Source of the DNA: Obelidium mucronatum
Lineage: Eukaryota > Chytridiomycota > Chytridiomycetes > Chytridiales > Chytriomycetaceae
DNA: 64,000 nt
Direction: 5' to 3'
Assembly (NCBI GenBank): GCA_025765595.1
Contig: JAIVFH010000064.1
Coordinates: 62,001-126,000 of the forward strand
Part shown: in pieces, positions 1 through 9,800 of the stretch
Layout of the letters: each line of letters starts with the position of its first letter
Position numbering within the stretch: position 1 is the stretch's first letter
Position numbers and translations under genes: made by a program
The notes under the pieces: model-generated
Seen by the model: the letters and a program-made list of their open reading frames with translations, nothing else
Told to the model about the DNA's origin: nothing
Databases searched by the model: none

Positions 1-1
1 C

Positions 2-1417
2 AGATGTGTTGTTGCTGGATCTGGAGTCCTCCAACTTCCCTATGCACTGAACCAAAGTGGATGGATCGGAATCGCTCTGATTGTTTTTGCGGCATTTGCA
101 AACAACTATGCAGGAACTCTGTTGATCAAGTGCTTGTATTCAAAGGCTGGGCAGGGGAAAACTGGTCGCCGATTGAAGGGATTCTCACATATTGGATTTG
201 AAGCTTTCGGTCGGCCAGGCCAGATTCTTGTCGATACATTTACTGATGCCATGCTTCTTGGTGCGTCCTGGTTGCTTAGCTTTGCTTATCAATATAGTTT
301 TCTTGGACCAACCACGACCTCCACCACCACTTCCAAAAAGGTGTCCCGATTGTGTATTTTATTCTAACTGGCATGAATTTGGAGTTTTTGTTTGGGCTGT
401 TCTCCATGAAAGTTTGGTTAGTCTGGACTTGAAATACTTGGTATTTAAGTGTATACTTAGGATGATCCTAAGTGCTCTTCTTGTTTTGATACCGTTTCTA
501 CTGTTCAGGAGCCTGAAAGAGATTGCTATTTTCAGGTTTGTTGTCCTGTTATAAACAGTCAAGCTAACCACGAAGCCCATAGCGCGTTTGGTGTATTTGC
601 CACCCTCGTGGTAATAACCACTGTTTTCTTTTCTTCTATTCGCGATATGCCCATAAACTATCCAAAAGTCACGCACAAGTTCATTGACTTTTCGCAATTC
701 GCATCCGCGCTTGGCAGCATCAGTTTCTCGTATTCTGGCAATTTCATCTACCCACAAGTTGAATCCTCCATGGCAGAGCCAGAAAAGTTTCATACAGTAT
801 TATCTCTATCAATGATTATTATTTCAGCGATGTACCTTATCACAGCTGTTGTTGGATACGCTGCCTACGGGAACTTGACGGATTCTCCAATCTTGAACAA
901 TCTACCCCCAGGACTCATTGCGAATTCCGCAGTATTTTTGATCACGGCTCATATTCTTTTCGCGATTCCAGTGCTCGTCACTTCTTTTTCCTTGGAAGTC
1001 GAGCGTCGGTTGCATCTTACGAAACTCGCAAATGGAGTTGAATTGGTAGAAAACCGATATCGAATCGGTTTGCGTTGTGGGTTGATGGTTTTGATTGTTG
1101 GGTTAGCGATGGCCGTGCCATTTTTCAAGGACTTTATGACGTTGTTGGGTGCACTTGCAAACACAGTTGAGTATAGGATATTCGCGCTCATTCTATTAAT
1201 CATTGACTCTTATCAGGCGTTGATTTTTGTATTTCCTGTTGTTTTTGATTTTAAGCTGTTTGGGTTCAATAATCGGGTGTGGACAGAAAAGATGTTTGGT
1301 ATTGTCATCATAGTTGTTGGTGTGTTTGGAGGTGTTGTTGGAGGTTATGAGGCGATTATTGCATTGATCAATGACATAAACGGAACAGGTGGTTCAAAAA
1401 AGCCAGGAGGTCATTAG
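2..1417 (+). CDS. Amino-acid transporter, AVT/SLC36 type (5' end outside window)
   Basis: Multi-pass transporter of the Aa_trans family (yeast AVT, animal SLC32/36/38), expected to move amino acids across the vacuolar or plasma membrane. The start lies left of the window. Visible: the first-helix motif GSGVLQLPYALNQSGWIG, then about nine further hydrophobic segments. The reading frame joins if exons are about 2-260, 341-416, 461-535, 583-1165 and 1217-1417. The intron at 536-582 carries a CTAAC branch site, and removing 1166-1216 restores the family-typical GALANT-ALIFVFPVVF. The second junction (417-460) is the least certain. It ends with TAG near a glycine/lysine-rich tail. Family assignment is firm; substrate and membrane are inferred from the family only. 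Confidence 0.85.
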
Positions 1418-1499
1418 GGTAAATGCTATGGTATGATTCAGTCTTTTAATGGTATTCAATAAATCGAAAAACGGTATCTTTCCTCCTATCAAAAACCTA

Positions 1500-1816
1500 T
1501 TATCTGCAACCGACGTAGTTGACTTTACCCCCCGTCATGTCAACAATACAACTGGTTCCTGGACCACAAACAGCGTGAGCACGCCAGCCAACTTCTGTGG
1601 TGGTGAGGTAATTTCTCTGGTACAAGCCATTCCCGTTGCAAACAAACGTGCCAATCGGTGCATCATCTGGAAACAGAGGAGCATTGTACGAGTTGGATAC
1701 ATCACTTGCTTCTTGAAGTCTTCCGTTTGCGCCATCTTGAGGAGCGGCATTTGGAGCTGGTTGGCCTTTTGCCTTTTGCGCAGCAGCAACAGACGTTGTG
1801 GTCACTTTCTTTATTG

Positions 1817-1848
<32 letters not shown>

Positions 1849-1994
1849 CTCTGTTGTTGTAGCTGTTGCTGTTGCTGCTGTCTCCACACTGCAAGTGCAT
1901 CTTGATAGTCATCATCATCATCACGAATGTGGGGGGGAAGTGCGTGACCAAGCGATATGACACACAGACCTGCCAAAAGAGTGGATATCTTCAT
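1500..1994 (-). CDS. Small secreted cysteine-rich protein, array copy 1 (poly-Q)
   Basis: About 164 residues. I chose the start at 1994 because it is followed at once by a signal peptide (MKISTLLAGLCVISLGHALP); an upstream in-frame ATG at 2132 would bury it. After an acidic patch and a long glutamine tract (CAG/CAA repeats, about 1810-1885) comes the module shared by the array: a Phe-Pro-Asp segment, PIGTFVCNGNGLYQ, a central Trp, then C..GTSC and a terminal YVGC. The four-cysteine layout with aromatic residues recalls fungal chitin-binding CBM19 modules, but that is a resemblance by eye. It is the only copy with a poly-Q insert. Probably extracellular or wall-associated. Confidence 0.8.
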
Positions 1995-2167
1995 CTTCTT
2001 TGTTCGAGTGTCTTTCTTTTCTACTTCTTTTTGTGAAAGGGTCGAACAATCAGAGAAAACAGCGGTTGGGGTTACACCAATCAGAAACTCGATTGGGAAG
2101 ATACCAAAGGAAATACAAGGAATGGATAACACAAGGTGGACAACTCATTATATTCAATACATTAACA

Positions 2168-2494
2168 TTATAATGCCAAAATACAACCCGCGAATCCAAT
2201 AGCTGCATCCACCTTGCATACTGTTCCCTGGTCACAAACTGCATGCTCAAGCCATCCGATCGTGGTGGTTGTATTGTATCCAGTTTGATATAATCCGTTG
2301 TTGTTGCAAATAAATGAATAAAGTGGAACGGTGTTTGCGTTTGGGAAAAGCGGGCGAATGTAGGGCACTGTTATTTGGCTGGCGGATTGGGTTTTCCCTT
2401 TACGTGAGCTTATTTGAGTGGGAATAGCTTGGCATCCTATGAGACATCCTATGATGAGGGTGGTGGATAGATAGAATGTGATCGCGACTTGCAT
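2168..2494 (-). CDS. Small secreted cysteine-rich protein, array copy 2
   Basis: 108 residues, single exon, ATG followed by a hydrophobic signal sequence ending near residue 23. The mature part has the array module: ASQITVPYIRPLFPN, a YSFICNNNGLYQ block, a central Trp, the C..GTVCK pair and a final Gly-Cys followed by a short ILAL tail. It differs from its neighbours in having Val-Pro-Leu-Tyr where they have Pro-Ile-Gly-Ser/Thr. Same strand as the other copies, about 170 bp downstream of copy 1's start, so each copy probably has its own promoter. Function unknown; chitin or wall binding is possible. Confidence 0.8.
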   Translation of the reverse strand: MQVAITFYLSTTLIIGCLIGCQAIPTQISSRKGKTQSASQITVPYIRPLFPNANTVPLYSFICNNNGLYQTGYNTTTTIGWLEHAVCDQGTVCKVDAAIGFAGCILAL

Positions 2495-2709
2495 TTATGG
2501 AAAAAACAATGACGCGCCAATCAAACGCTTTTCTTAATCTAAGTTTAGATATAAGAATTTATCAAATTGAAAAACCCAAAAGTTAAAACATACGCTTAGT
2601 GGTTGGATTTCGATATAGTCCAAGATGGAGATCTGGTGATCAAGGGATGTCAAAAATTTCCATAAACTTTGCGGGCTTACACCAATTTATTTTTCGCGTT
2701 GCAAGTTAA

Positions 2710-3054
2710 TCAGATGTCATAAAGAGTTTGGTTATTTACAGTCAGCTGGCTGTATCCTTGTCGCGCGGGCTTGGCACAGCCGACGTAATATGGAATACTG
2801 ACTTTACAGACATCATCTCCGTGACAGCTGTCGAGAATAACCCAGTTTCCAGAACCGTTCTTTTGATACAATGTATTTGAATTACAAACGTAAGATGCGA
2901 TGGGTGCATCCGGAAACACGGGGTTTACGTAAGGATGCTTGATTTGGCTTGCTTCCTGCGGTCGACCAACTTTGGCTCGACGTCCTTCTTGGTTCTTGGC
3001 AGGTAGCGCATAGAAACCTGGCGCCATAATCAAATTCAGCCATGTGAATTTCAT
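2710..3054 (-). CDS. Small secreted cysteine-rich protein, array copy 3
   Basis: 114 residues, single exon. The N-terminus is weakly hydrophobic and ends in YALPAKN, with a basic stretch before the module. The module is complete: ASQIKHPYVNPVFPDAPIAS, YVCNSN.LYQ, a Trp, DSCHGDDVCK and YYVGC. It then has a tail ending LTVNNQTLYDI. A similar tail (FFSVNNETLME) occurs in copy 4, so copies 3 and 4 form a subgroup, the likely product of the most recent duplication. No function can be assigned beyond secretion. Confidence 0.8.
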   Translation of the reverse strand: MKFTWLNLIMAPGFYALPAKNQEGRRAKVGRPQEASQIKHPYVNPVFPDAPIASYVCNSNTLYQKNGSGNWVILDSCHGDDVCKVSIPYYVGCAKPARQGYSQLTVNNQTLYDI

Positions 3055-3276
3055 GATTTATGTTGTTCTTCTTTCTCTTTTCAGAAGGATGGGGCCACGT
3101 CATAGTTGGTCCAATCAGAAAATAGCACGCTGTCTTTAAGCTTTGCTATCATTCAGAAGAACTTTGAAGTATTTAACTTAAAAATGATCGAGTATAGATA
3201 GTTTCAGCAATTCTCATTCATAGGTAGATTAGCACCACAATGTTGGGTTATATAATGTAATCCAACAAATATTAAT

Positions 3277-3648
3277 TTATTCCATCAAAGTTTCGTTATT
3301 AACTGAAAAAAAGACATTGGTTTTTTGTCTCGGTCTCGCGCAACCAACATAGTGTGGAATACTAACTTTGCAAACTTCTTCGCCACGGCAACTATCAAGC
3401 ACAACCCAATCTCCAGTTCCTCCTCTTTGAAATAAGCTGTTTGAGTTACAAACATAAGATCCGATCGGGGCATCTGGAAATACTGGAGCCCAGTAGGGGC
3501 GTTTGATGTCACTGGCATCTTGCTTGTACCCGGCAGCTCGTTTTTCAATATTCCAGACATCTCCTTGGGATTCAACCCTTCCAGCGGGAAGACTGAACGA
3601 ATAAGATACTAGTTGGAGTGCTAGGATAGAGGCTGGGGTCAATTTCAT
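3277..3648 (-). CDS. Small secreted cysteine-rich protein, array copy 4
   Basis: 123 residues with a clear signal peptide (ILALQLVSYSFSLPA). After a spacer with a dibasic site (EKRAAG) comes ASDIKRPYWAPVFPDAPIGS, YVCNSNSLFQ, a Trp, DSCRGEEVCK and HYVGC, then a VNNETL tail shared with copy 3. The lysine-arginine before the module could be a processing site; that is inference. Spacing to copies 3 and 5 is 220-300 bp, filled with AT-rich sequence. Confidence 0.82.
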   Translation of the reverse strand: MKLTPASILALQLVSYSFSLPAGRVESQGDVWNIEKRAAGYKQDASDIKRPYWAPVFPDAPIGSYVCNSNSLFQRGGTGDWVVLDSCRGEEVCKVSIPHYVGCARPRQKTNVFFSVNNETLME

Positions 3649-3950
3649 GGTTGTTTTTCCTGGTGAACAATGGATTCAAGAATTTTCCCAATCAAATACT
3701 TGGGCTTCGCTTCAAAGGCAACATATGAGCCGCGTCCATTTCTATTTATTTTGCTGCAAAGTAAAAATATTTGTCTTCCAATGAGAAAGATATTGGACGC
3801 AGCTAAAGTGTAAAGAAACCACTGTTAGCTCATAAGATGCTTTCGCTGCGAGCAAACTCAAATAAAAAGAAATACTATCGAATAATTTTCTTTATTTAAA
3901 TGGGTATACTTAAAGGTAGCCAAAAGTGTGAAAAACGAATGCAAGAACAA

Positions 3951-4226
3951 TCACTGGCAACCAACATAGCTAGGTAACGTGATTTTACAAACAGTTGGTG
4001 GCGAACACGAAGCAATCTGGATCCAAGTAACAACCGTTGAACCTGAAGTAGCATACGAAGACTGATACACCTTGTTCCCATTACAAACATAAGATCCAAT
4101 TGGAACAGAGTTGACATCTGGAAAGATGGGAGCAACATACGGAACAGTAATATCGCTTGCACTTTGTTGCGCTTGGGCGAAACCAGCTGAGAAGACAAGA
4201 ACAGTCGTGAAGATGGCAGAGAGCAT
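3951..4226 (-). CDS. Small secreted cysteine-rich protein, array copy 5
   Basis: 91 residues, the most compact copy: a signal peptide ending FAQAQ, then the module straight away (SASDITVPYVAPIFPD, PIGSYVCNGNKVYQ, a Trp-Ile segment, ASCSPPTVCK, SYVGC) and a terminal Gln. With no linker or tail it gives the clearest definition of the module, about 70 residues with four cysteines. It is nearest in sequence to the decayed copy 6. Confidence 0.82.
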   Translation of the reverse strand: MLSAIFTTVLVFSAGFAQAQQSASDITVPYVAPIFPDVNSVPIGSYVCNGNKVYQSSYATSGSTVVTWIQIASCSPPTVCKITLPSYVGCQ

Positions 4227-4343
4227 TGTTTATTTTGAGATCAAGTTTGGAAGTATGACGAGACATACAATGGCTCTTTATGGAAAATTGAGAACAATGG
4301 AAACAAAGGACGACACTTGATTACTGACATATTGACCAAACAA

Positions 4344-4631
4344 TCAACGATAAAAAAAAGAACTCTGCACGACTATCGCAACATTTTTTACACACAACCA
4401 GCATATGGTAGGTTGATCGAGCAAGTTGTTCCAGGTCGACTTTGTACCCGAGGTACTAGTAGTGTAAGAAAATTGATATACTTTGTTTTGATTACATGAC
4501 CCAATCGGCACCGAATTTATGTCTGGAAATACTGGAGCAATGTAAGGTACCGTCACATCGCTAGCACTTTGATGAGGCTGGGCAAAGCAACTCGTAACGA
4601 AAGCAGATCCAAGGCTGATTGAGAAACACAT
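4344..4631 (-). pseudogene. Decayed array copy 6 (truncated, frameshifted)
   Basis: Begins like copy 5 (signal peptide, SASDVTVPYIAPVFPD, VPIGS), but the Tyr-Val before the first module cysteine is missing (PIGSCNQNKVYQ). After the central Trp the reading frame loses the segment holding the cysteine pair and the VCK motif. The family-typical Pro-Tyr-x-Gly-Cys end is still present at about 4395-4412, but in another frame. As it stands the ORF ends in unrelated residues. The losses are longer than one base, so this looks like real decay, not a simple sequencing slip. Confidence 0.65.
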
Positions 4632-4956
4632 ACTTCATCTCTTGAATCGGTTTAACTTAGTGCCTAATATTGTGTTCAAACAATTCAATGTTGTTTATAT
4701 CCCTGAGCAACAATGGAGTATTGATGGCACGGTTGAGAGTCGGGAAGGAAAAAGGCATTGGAGATTGCAAGAAAAGATAGATCATGTGTCGAACCGAATG
4801 AATCGTTTTGGAGGCAGCTGGGGGAGTGGGAGGCTGTTCTTGGGGTCTCAATAAATACTCGAATCCTTGGCAGTTGACAGGCATTCTGAATACACCAACT
4901 TCTAGCAAGAAATGAATGGTATTGTTTTGTGGAGCAAATTTTATTAGAGTCGTGAA
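4632..4956. other. Intergenic, nothing recognised
   Basis: About 325 bases between the decayed array copy and the end of the LRR gene. Short ORFs on both strands lack family features and good codon bias. No repeat or RNA gene is visible. Confidence 0.5.
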
Positions 4957-5832
4957 TCAAATATTCCACTTTTTCAACCTGTTCAATGTCAAAAGAAAGG
5001 ACGGAATAGTCTCGAAACTATTTCCACGGACGTCAAATTCTTCAAGTTGAGAAAGCCGTGAAAGGCTGAGTGGAACATTGCCACTCAGAGTGTTATGTGC
5101 AAGTGAAATCTCACGAAGATTGGACATGTCTCCAATCGCATCAGGAATTAGACCTTCGATTTGATTTCTTGTCAAACACAAGCTTATCAATTCTGTCAAT
5201 GCACAAATTTCATCGGGGAAACGTCCGGTTATCATGTTGTTGCTTAAATCCAAGTGTTGCAGCTTGATCAAATTTCCAATCTCCTTGGGAATATAGCCAC
5301 AGATTCTGTTGCCACTCAGTGATAGATCCTTCAATTGCAAGAGTAACCCAATTGATGATGGAATCTCGCCACCAAGCTTTCCACCATTCAAGTTCAAATA
5401 CTGTAGATGAACCAATTCCCCCAAAGCATCAGTGAGTCTACCGGTTATCTTCCCAAACCACGAGATGGAAACCAATTCCTTCAGCACCAACTTTGCGTAG
5501 GTACTTTGATAGGCTGGGGGCCAACTTGTCCAAACTCTGTCATAGGTGTCTGGGCTGAAGCTCTCCCTCCTTAAGCAGAGTGCCACTCGGACGTGTTTTC
5601 TAAGATTTGATACTGCGAAATAGGGCTCTTGAAGGCTTTTTTGAATGTGTCGACATAATCTTGTGTACTGCAAGACCGTGGTTGGATCAAGGAATGCGAA
5701 TATCTGTTGGATAAGTTCCTGTGGAATCTTGGCTTGAATGTAGGACGTCTCAGCCGTTTGCATGATGAATTCGTGGAGATTTTTTGTCGTCTTTTTTGGT
5801 GTTTTATTCTGTTTGGAAGGGGTGGATTTCAT
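4957..5832 (-). CDS. F-box-like leucine-rich repeat protein, plant-type LRRs
   Basis: 291 residues in a single exon. Residues about 30-75 form a small helical region (IPQELIQQIFAFLDPTTVLQYTRLCRHIQ) that looks like a short F-box. From about residue 130 there are six or seven leucine-rich repeats of the plant type (LxxLxLSxNxIxGxIPxEIGNL), ending in RLKKWNI. There is no signal peptide or membrane segment, so it is probably intracellular, possibly an SCF substrate adaptor (inferred). A second protein of the same design is at 39030-40141. Plant-type LRRs also occur in bacteria and amoebae, so they do not by themselves show transfer. Confidence 0.8.
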   Translation of the reverse strand: MKSTPSKQNKTPKKTTKNLHEFIMQTAETSYIQAKIPQELIQQIFAFLDPTTVLQYTRLCRHIQKSLQEPYFAVSNLRKHVRVALCLRRESFSPDTYDRVWTSWPPAYQSTYAKLVLKELVSISWFGKITGRLTDALGELVHLQYLNLNGGKLGGEIPSSIGLLLQLKDLSLSGNRICGYIPKEIGNLIKLQHLDLSNNMITGRFPDEICALTELISLCLTRNQIEGLIPDAIGDMSNLREISLAHNTLSGNVPLSLSRLSQLEEFDVRGNSFETIPSFLLTLNRLKKWNI

Positions 5833-5904
5833 TCTTGGGGTGGAGACATAGAAAGAAAGTATAACACTGACGCAGAATGGTTGGTACTTATTGAAATCGC
5901 TGTA

Positions 5905-6716
5905 TTAACGGCTTTTCTCCTGGCAACACCAAATCAATGATCCAATGAAGGCTAGAATAAGAAGTGACAGAGTAATTCCCAGAATCAAGGGGCGATTATT
6001 TTCGTCAGCAGGTATCGCTGAATTGTTTGGAATGTTGCCTGTTGAAATATTTATACTTGAGGTGGTGGGAACACTGGGGTTTGCTGTGACGCTTGTCACA
6101 AGAGATGGTGATGCCATTAATGATGATGATATACGAGTTGAACTGGGGCTCGCCAGCAATAAATTGCAAGAGGTCTTGATCTGAGAGTCATTAATCGTTA
6201 AATAGCCAACAGCTTCGGTCATTTCAGAGATCGAGCAAGCGTTATTGAGGCATATTGCCAAAGTTGTTGGATCCAACCCTGACGACAGCTCCGTTTTACA
6301 GAAGGCCAGAGCAACTTCTGGCGAAGGAGTTGAGGAATTCGACGAAATAGTAAGAGTACTGATGCATTGAATCAGACAGGGCGGCATAGAATTAAGGACT
6401 AGTGGTTTGAGTTGTGAAGAATGTACTGGAACCAATGCGGAGGAATATTAGGAACGAGTTTATGAATCAAACAATTGAATTGAATAAGTGTGAAATGCAA
6501 ACCTTCTGCAACAGGTGGGGCGATGCATACGTTTTGGTCCAGATTGTCATAACAGAAAGTGCTGATCCCAGGGCATGCAAAGCCAGGAGCTTCACAGCTT
6601 GACCCACATCTGCTATTGGCATCCGTCCAAGAAGTCCCGCAGCGAAAAGTGCCTCCGAGGACACTGAATGAGGCTGTGAGTGCGATGAGAATAAATTGCG
6701 GGATGAGGTGCATCAT
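5905..6716 (-). CDS. Type I membrane protein: RCGTSW domain plus CFEM-like domain
   Basis: Two exons, 6503-6716 and 5905-6398, with phase-matched GT-AG ends. The signal peptide is followed by a cysteine-rich domain (RCGTSWTDAN..C...C...CPG...FCYDNLD..VC). Exon 2 encodes a second domain with CFEM-like cysteine spacing (PPCLIQCI, FC, ICLNNAC, SC), a Ser/Thr-rich linker and one transmembrane helix (LILGITLSLLILAFIGSLIW) before a short basic tail. Four relatives lie at 21-25 kb. The first domain resembles CGTSW.DA modules of secreted oomycete, diatom and chytrid proteins; a role at the wall or cell surface is inferred. It diverges from TRA1, about 180 bp away. Confidence 0.8.
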
Positions 6717-6899
6717 TTAATTCATAATGTAATATAAACCTGATAAACCTATATCAAACACTATCAAGCAAACTCAAAATGTAAGGACAAGCTTCAGTAT
6801 AATATAATCAAGTGAGTGACAGGGTTTTTGCATTTTACAATTTTTATTTTAGCGTGAGCGATTTCAGTTTCCCCCCCTCCAAAAAACAAAGGCAGAAGA

Positions 6900-9800
6900 A
6901 TGGTGGTAAGCTAAGCCTGGACGCCTTCATGCACAACTTCCGATGAAACTGCCTATGAATTATAATTAATATTTGTTACTCCAGGCTCTGTCAAGTGCAG
7001 ATTGCGAGAGTGAGTTGTTGTTTCAAAGTTACCCAGAGGCTTCTGATCCAACATCGTCAACCCATTTTGCCTTTTATTTTTAGGATATGCATCTCTGCTT
7101 CAAAATCCATCTGTTGGTATGTTTTTGGTGTCACTTGTATGTTTGGCACTAAGACTCAACACAACTCTGACACAACCAGAGGCATCCGTCAAACTCAAAT
7201 GCGTAACTGAAATACGAGATTCAATGGAAATCGTTCATTCGACTGAATACCCGCGCTTCCTCACGTTCTTTGTCCCGGCTTTCAGCTTCGTCTTGAAAGA
7301 AACAGCAACTGTCTATACCACCGGAGCACCAGAACACGTGAGTTATATCTCTTAAGAAGGCACCTGAAAATAAAGCTCCTTTTACAGAAATTAAGAAACA
7401 CCGTGATCGAAATCATTCATCGATTCCCCCTCACCTGAAGTGCTGCGAACATATGCACCTGAACTCATGACAGTTCTTGTTCATGTACTCAAATCAGATA
7501 ACGAAGAGAATGCCGTTATGGCTCTAAAAGTGATTGTTGAACTGCACAAAGTTTACAAGCAGGAGCTGGAGAGCCATGTCCAGTCGTTTTTCGATATTGT
7601 GTTGGATATGTATCGGAATATCAAGAAAGCTGTCGCTGACACGTTTGATGATGTGAGTGCGAGTACAAGGAGAATATTTGGAATACTGAATACTTTCAAA
7701 AAATAGCCGACTGCAGTATCTGCTCAGGCTACTTCTCCTGCTGCTCCTGGATCAGCGGAGGATTCTAATCGAATTATTGGCCCTAGTATGACTAGTTTCA
7801 AAGTATTGACGGAATGCCCTATCATAATTGCTTTGCTCCTGCAAGTGCACCGTGGGTTTGTCACAACAAATGTTCCACTATTTGTCCCATTAATTATGGA
7901 GGTTTGCAATATCTGCGTTTTTTAAAATAATCCAATCACATGCTTATTACAAACCAAAAGGCGCTACTGCTCCAACCAAAACCCCAACGTGAAGCCCACG
8001 AAGCTGCCGCAAAGGAAGGAAAAGTTTTTTTCGGAGTCTGTCCCGAAATCAAAAATCGTGTCGCGTATTCAGAATTCAAAGCTCTTCAAGTTAAAACAGC
8101 TTCATTTATTGCCTATATTTTGCGAAGCTTTGTGGCAATCTTGAAGCCACATCAAGATCAAATCGCAGACGCTATTGTCAGCCTTTTGAAGGACTGCCCC
8201 CCGGAAGCTTCTGCAACGCGGAAGGTATTTTTTTAAAACTGTTATTTCTGGTTTTGACATCGTGCTTTTTCCGTAGGAACTTTTGGTGGCCATCAGACAT
8301 ATATGGTATACCGAATTCAAAATCGCGTTTGTGAGACACTACGATGTGCTTCTCAACGAAAATGTTCTTATTGGCTGCGGAGTCACAGCTCATGAGACGC
8401 TGCGGTGAGTATCGTCTGAGATCAAAATGAGTTCTGACTATTTGTTTTAGACCGCTGGCACATTCCATTCTTTGTGACTTGATTCACCATATTCGAGGAA
8501 ACCTTAACGAAGTTCAAATGAGCGCCACACTTCACATGTATGCTCGAAACCTACACGACGATTCTTTGGCTCCCAATATCCAAAACATGTGTGCAAAACT
8601 GTTGGTGAACCTCGTTGAATTCTTACAGGATCCAACAAAACCAACTCGTGAGTAAAATCTTCGCATTTCTCCTTCTCGCTAAATTTCTGTCAAAACAAGA
8701 TCGTCTTCTTTTGATTCGTATTCTTGAAGCCTTTGCCCGGAAATTCACAGCGATGAAAACCTCGTTTCCGTGTGTTATGAAGCATTACCACCGTGCCAAA
8801 GATCATCCACCAAATGCCAACAATGTGGATTCTTTTGAATCAATGGCTGGAATGGACGGACACATTGATTTGGGTATTGTGCAACCAATTAGAACCTCGT
8901 CAAAGGCGTTTGATGGAACGCATGATCTAGTGAAAGGTCAATTCCAGTCTTCTCAGTTTTGGACTGTAAACTTATCATTTAACATTTCAGATATGCGATT
9001 TTTGCTGAAGATCATTATTCAAGGAATCCGTCCCGTTCTTGTAGCGTTGAAAGTCTTTAATCCACCAGGAACCGGGGTATCAGACGTCGATCCAAGCGTG
9101 ACCTTTGCGGCTGGATTTTCAGCAGAAGAGGTGCTGCTATTTTCGCGTATTTTTACAGATGGACTCAAGTGCTTTGAGTACTTTAATTCTGATGACTTTG
9201 GACCTGATGGAAAACTGCTGGATCCAGAGGCCGATCGAAGTGCGCCTTCAGTGGGAAAAGAAGAGAAAGAAGTGTACGAGAGCTTTGCAGCAATCTTCAC
9301 ACTTGTTGAGCCTTGCGTCTTCCAGGACGTGTTTTCTACCCACCTTCCGTATCTGTTTGACCGAATCTTACTAAACGGTGGTCTTCAAGCGATTGTGCAA
9401 TATTTATTGGGTCTGGTCCACATGGGACCTGCTCCCGTTGGAGCACCAAATTTCACAGCAGTGAGCCCGAGCTTTGGCGGTCTCTTACTCCGATTCCTTG
9501 TGGACAGGATTGATCAGCTTTCTGGGGAAGACAGCGTTCACTCGGGGGCTGTTCTCCGTCTCTTCAAGATTGTGTTCATGGCCGTCACGAAATACCCAGA
9601 ACGCAACGAGCACATTTTGAAACCACACGTTGGGAATTTGATAATGAAAGCAATGAAACTGTCTTCAACTGCAAAGGAACCTCTCAACTACTTTTTGCTC
9701 CTCAGATCACTTTTTCGCAGTATCGGTGGTGGTCGCTTTGAAGCCTTGTATCAAGAAGTCCTGCCATTGCTGGAAGTCTTATTGGAGGGGTTGAATGTGT

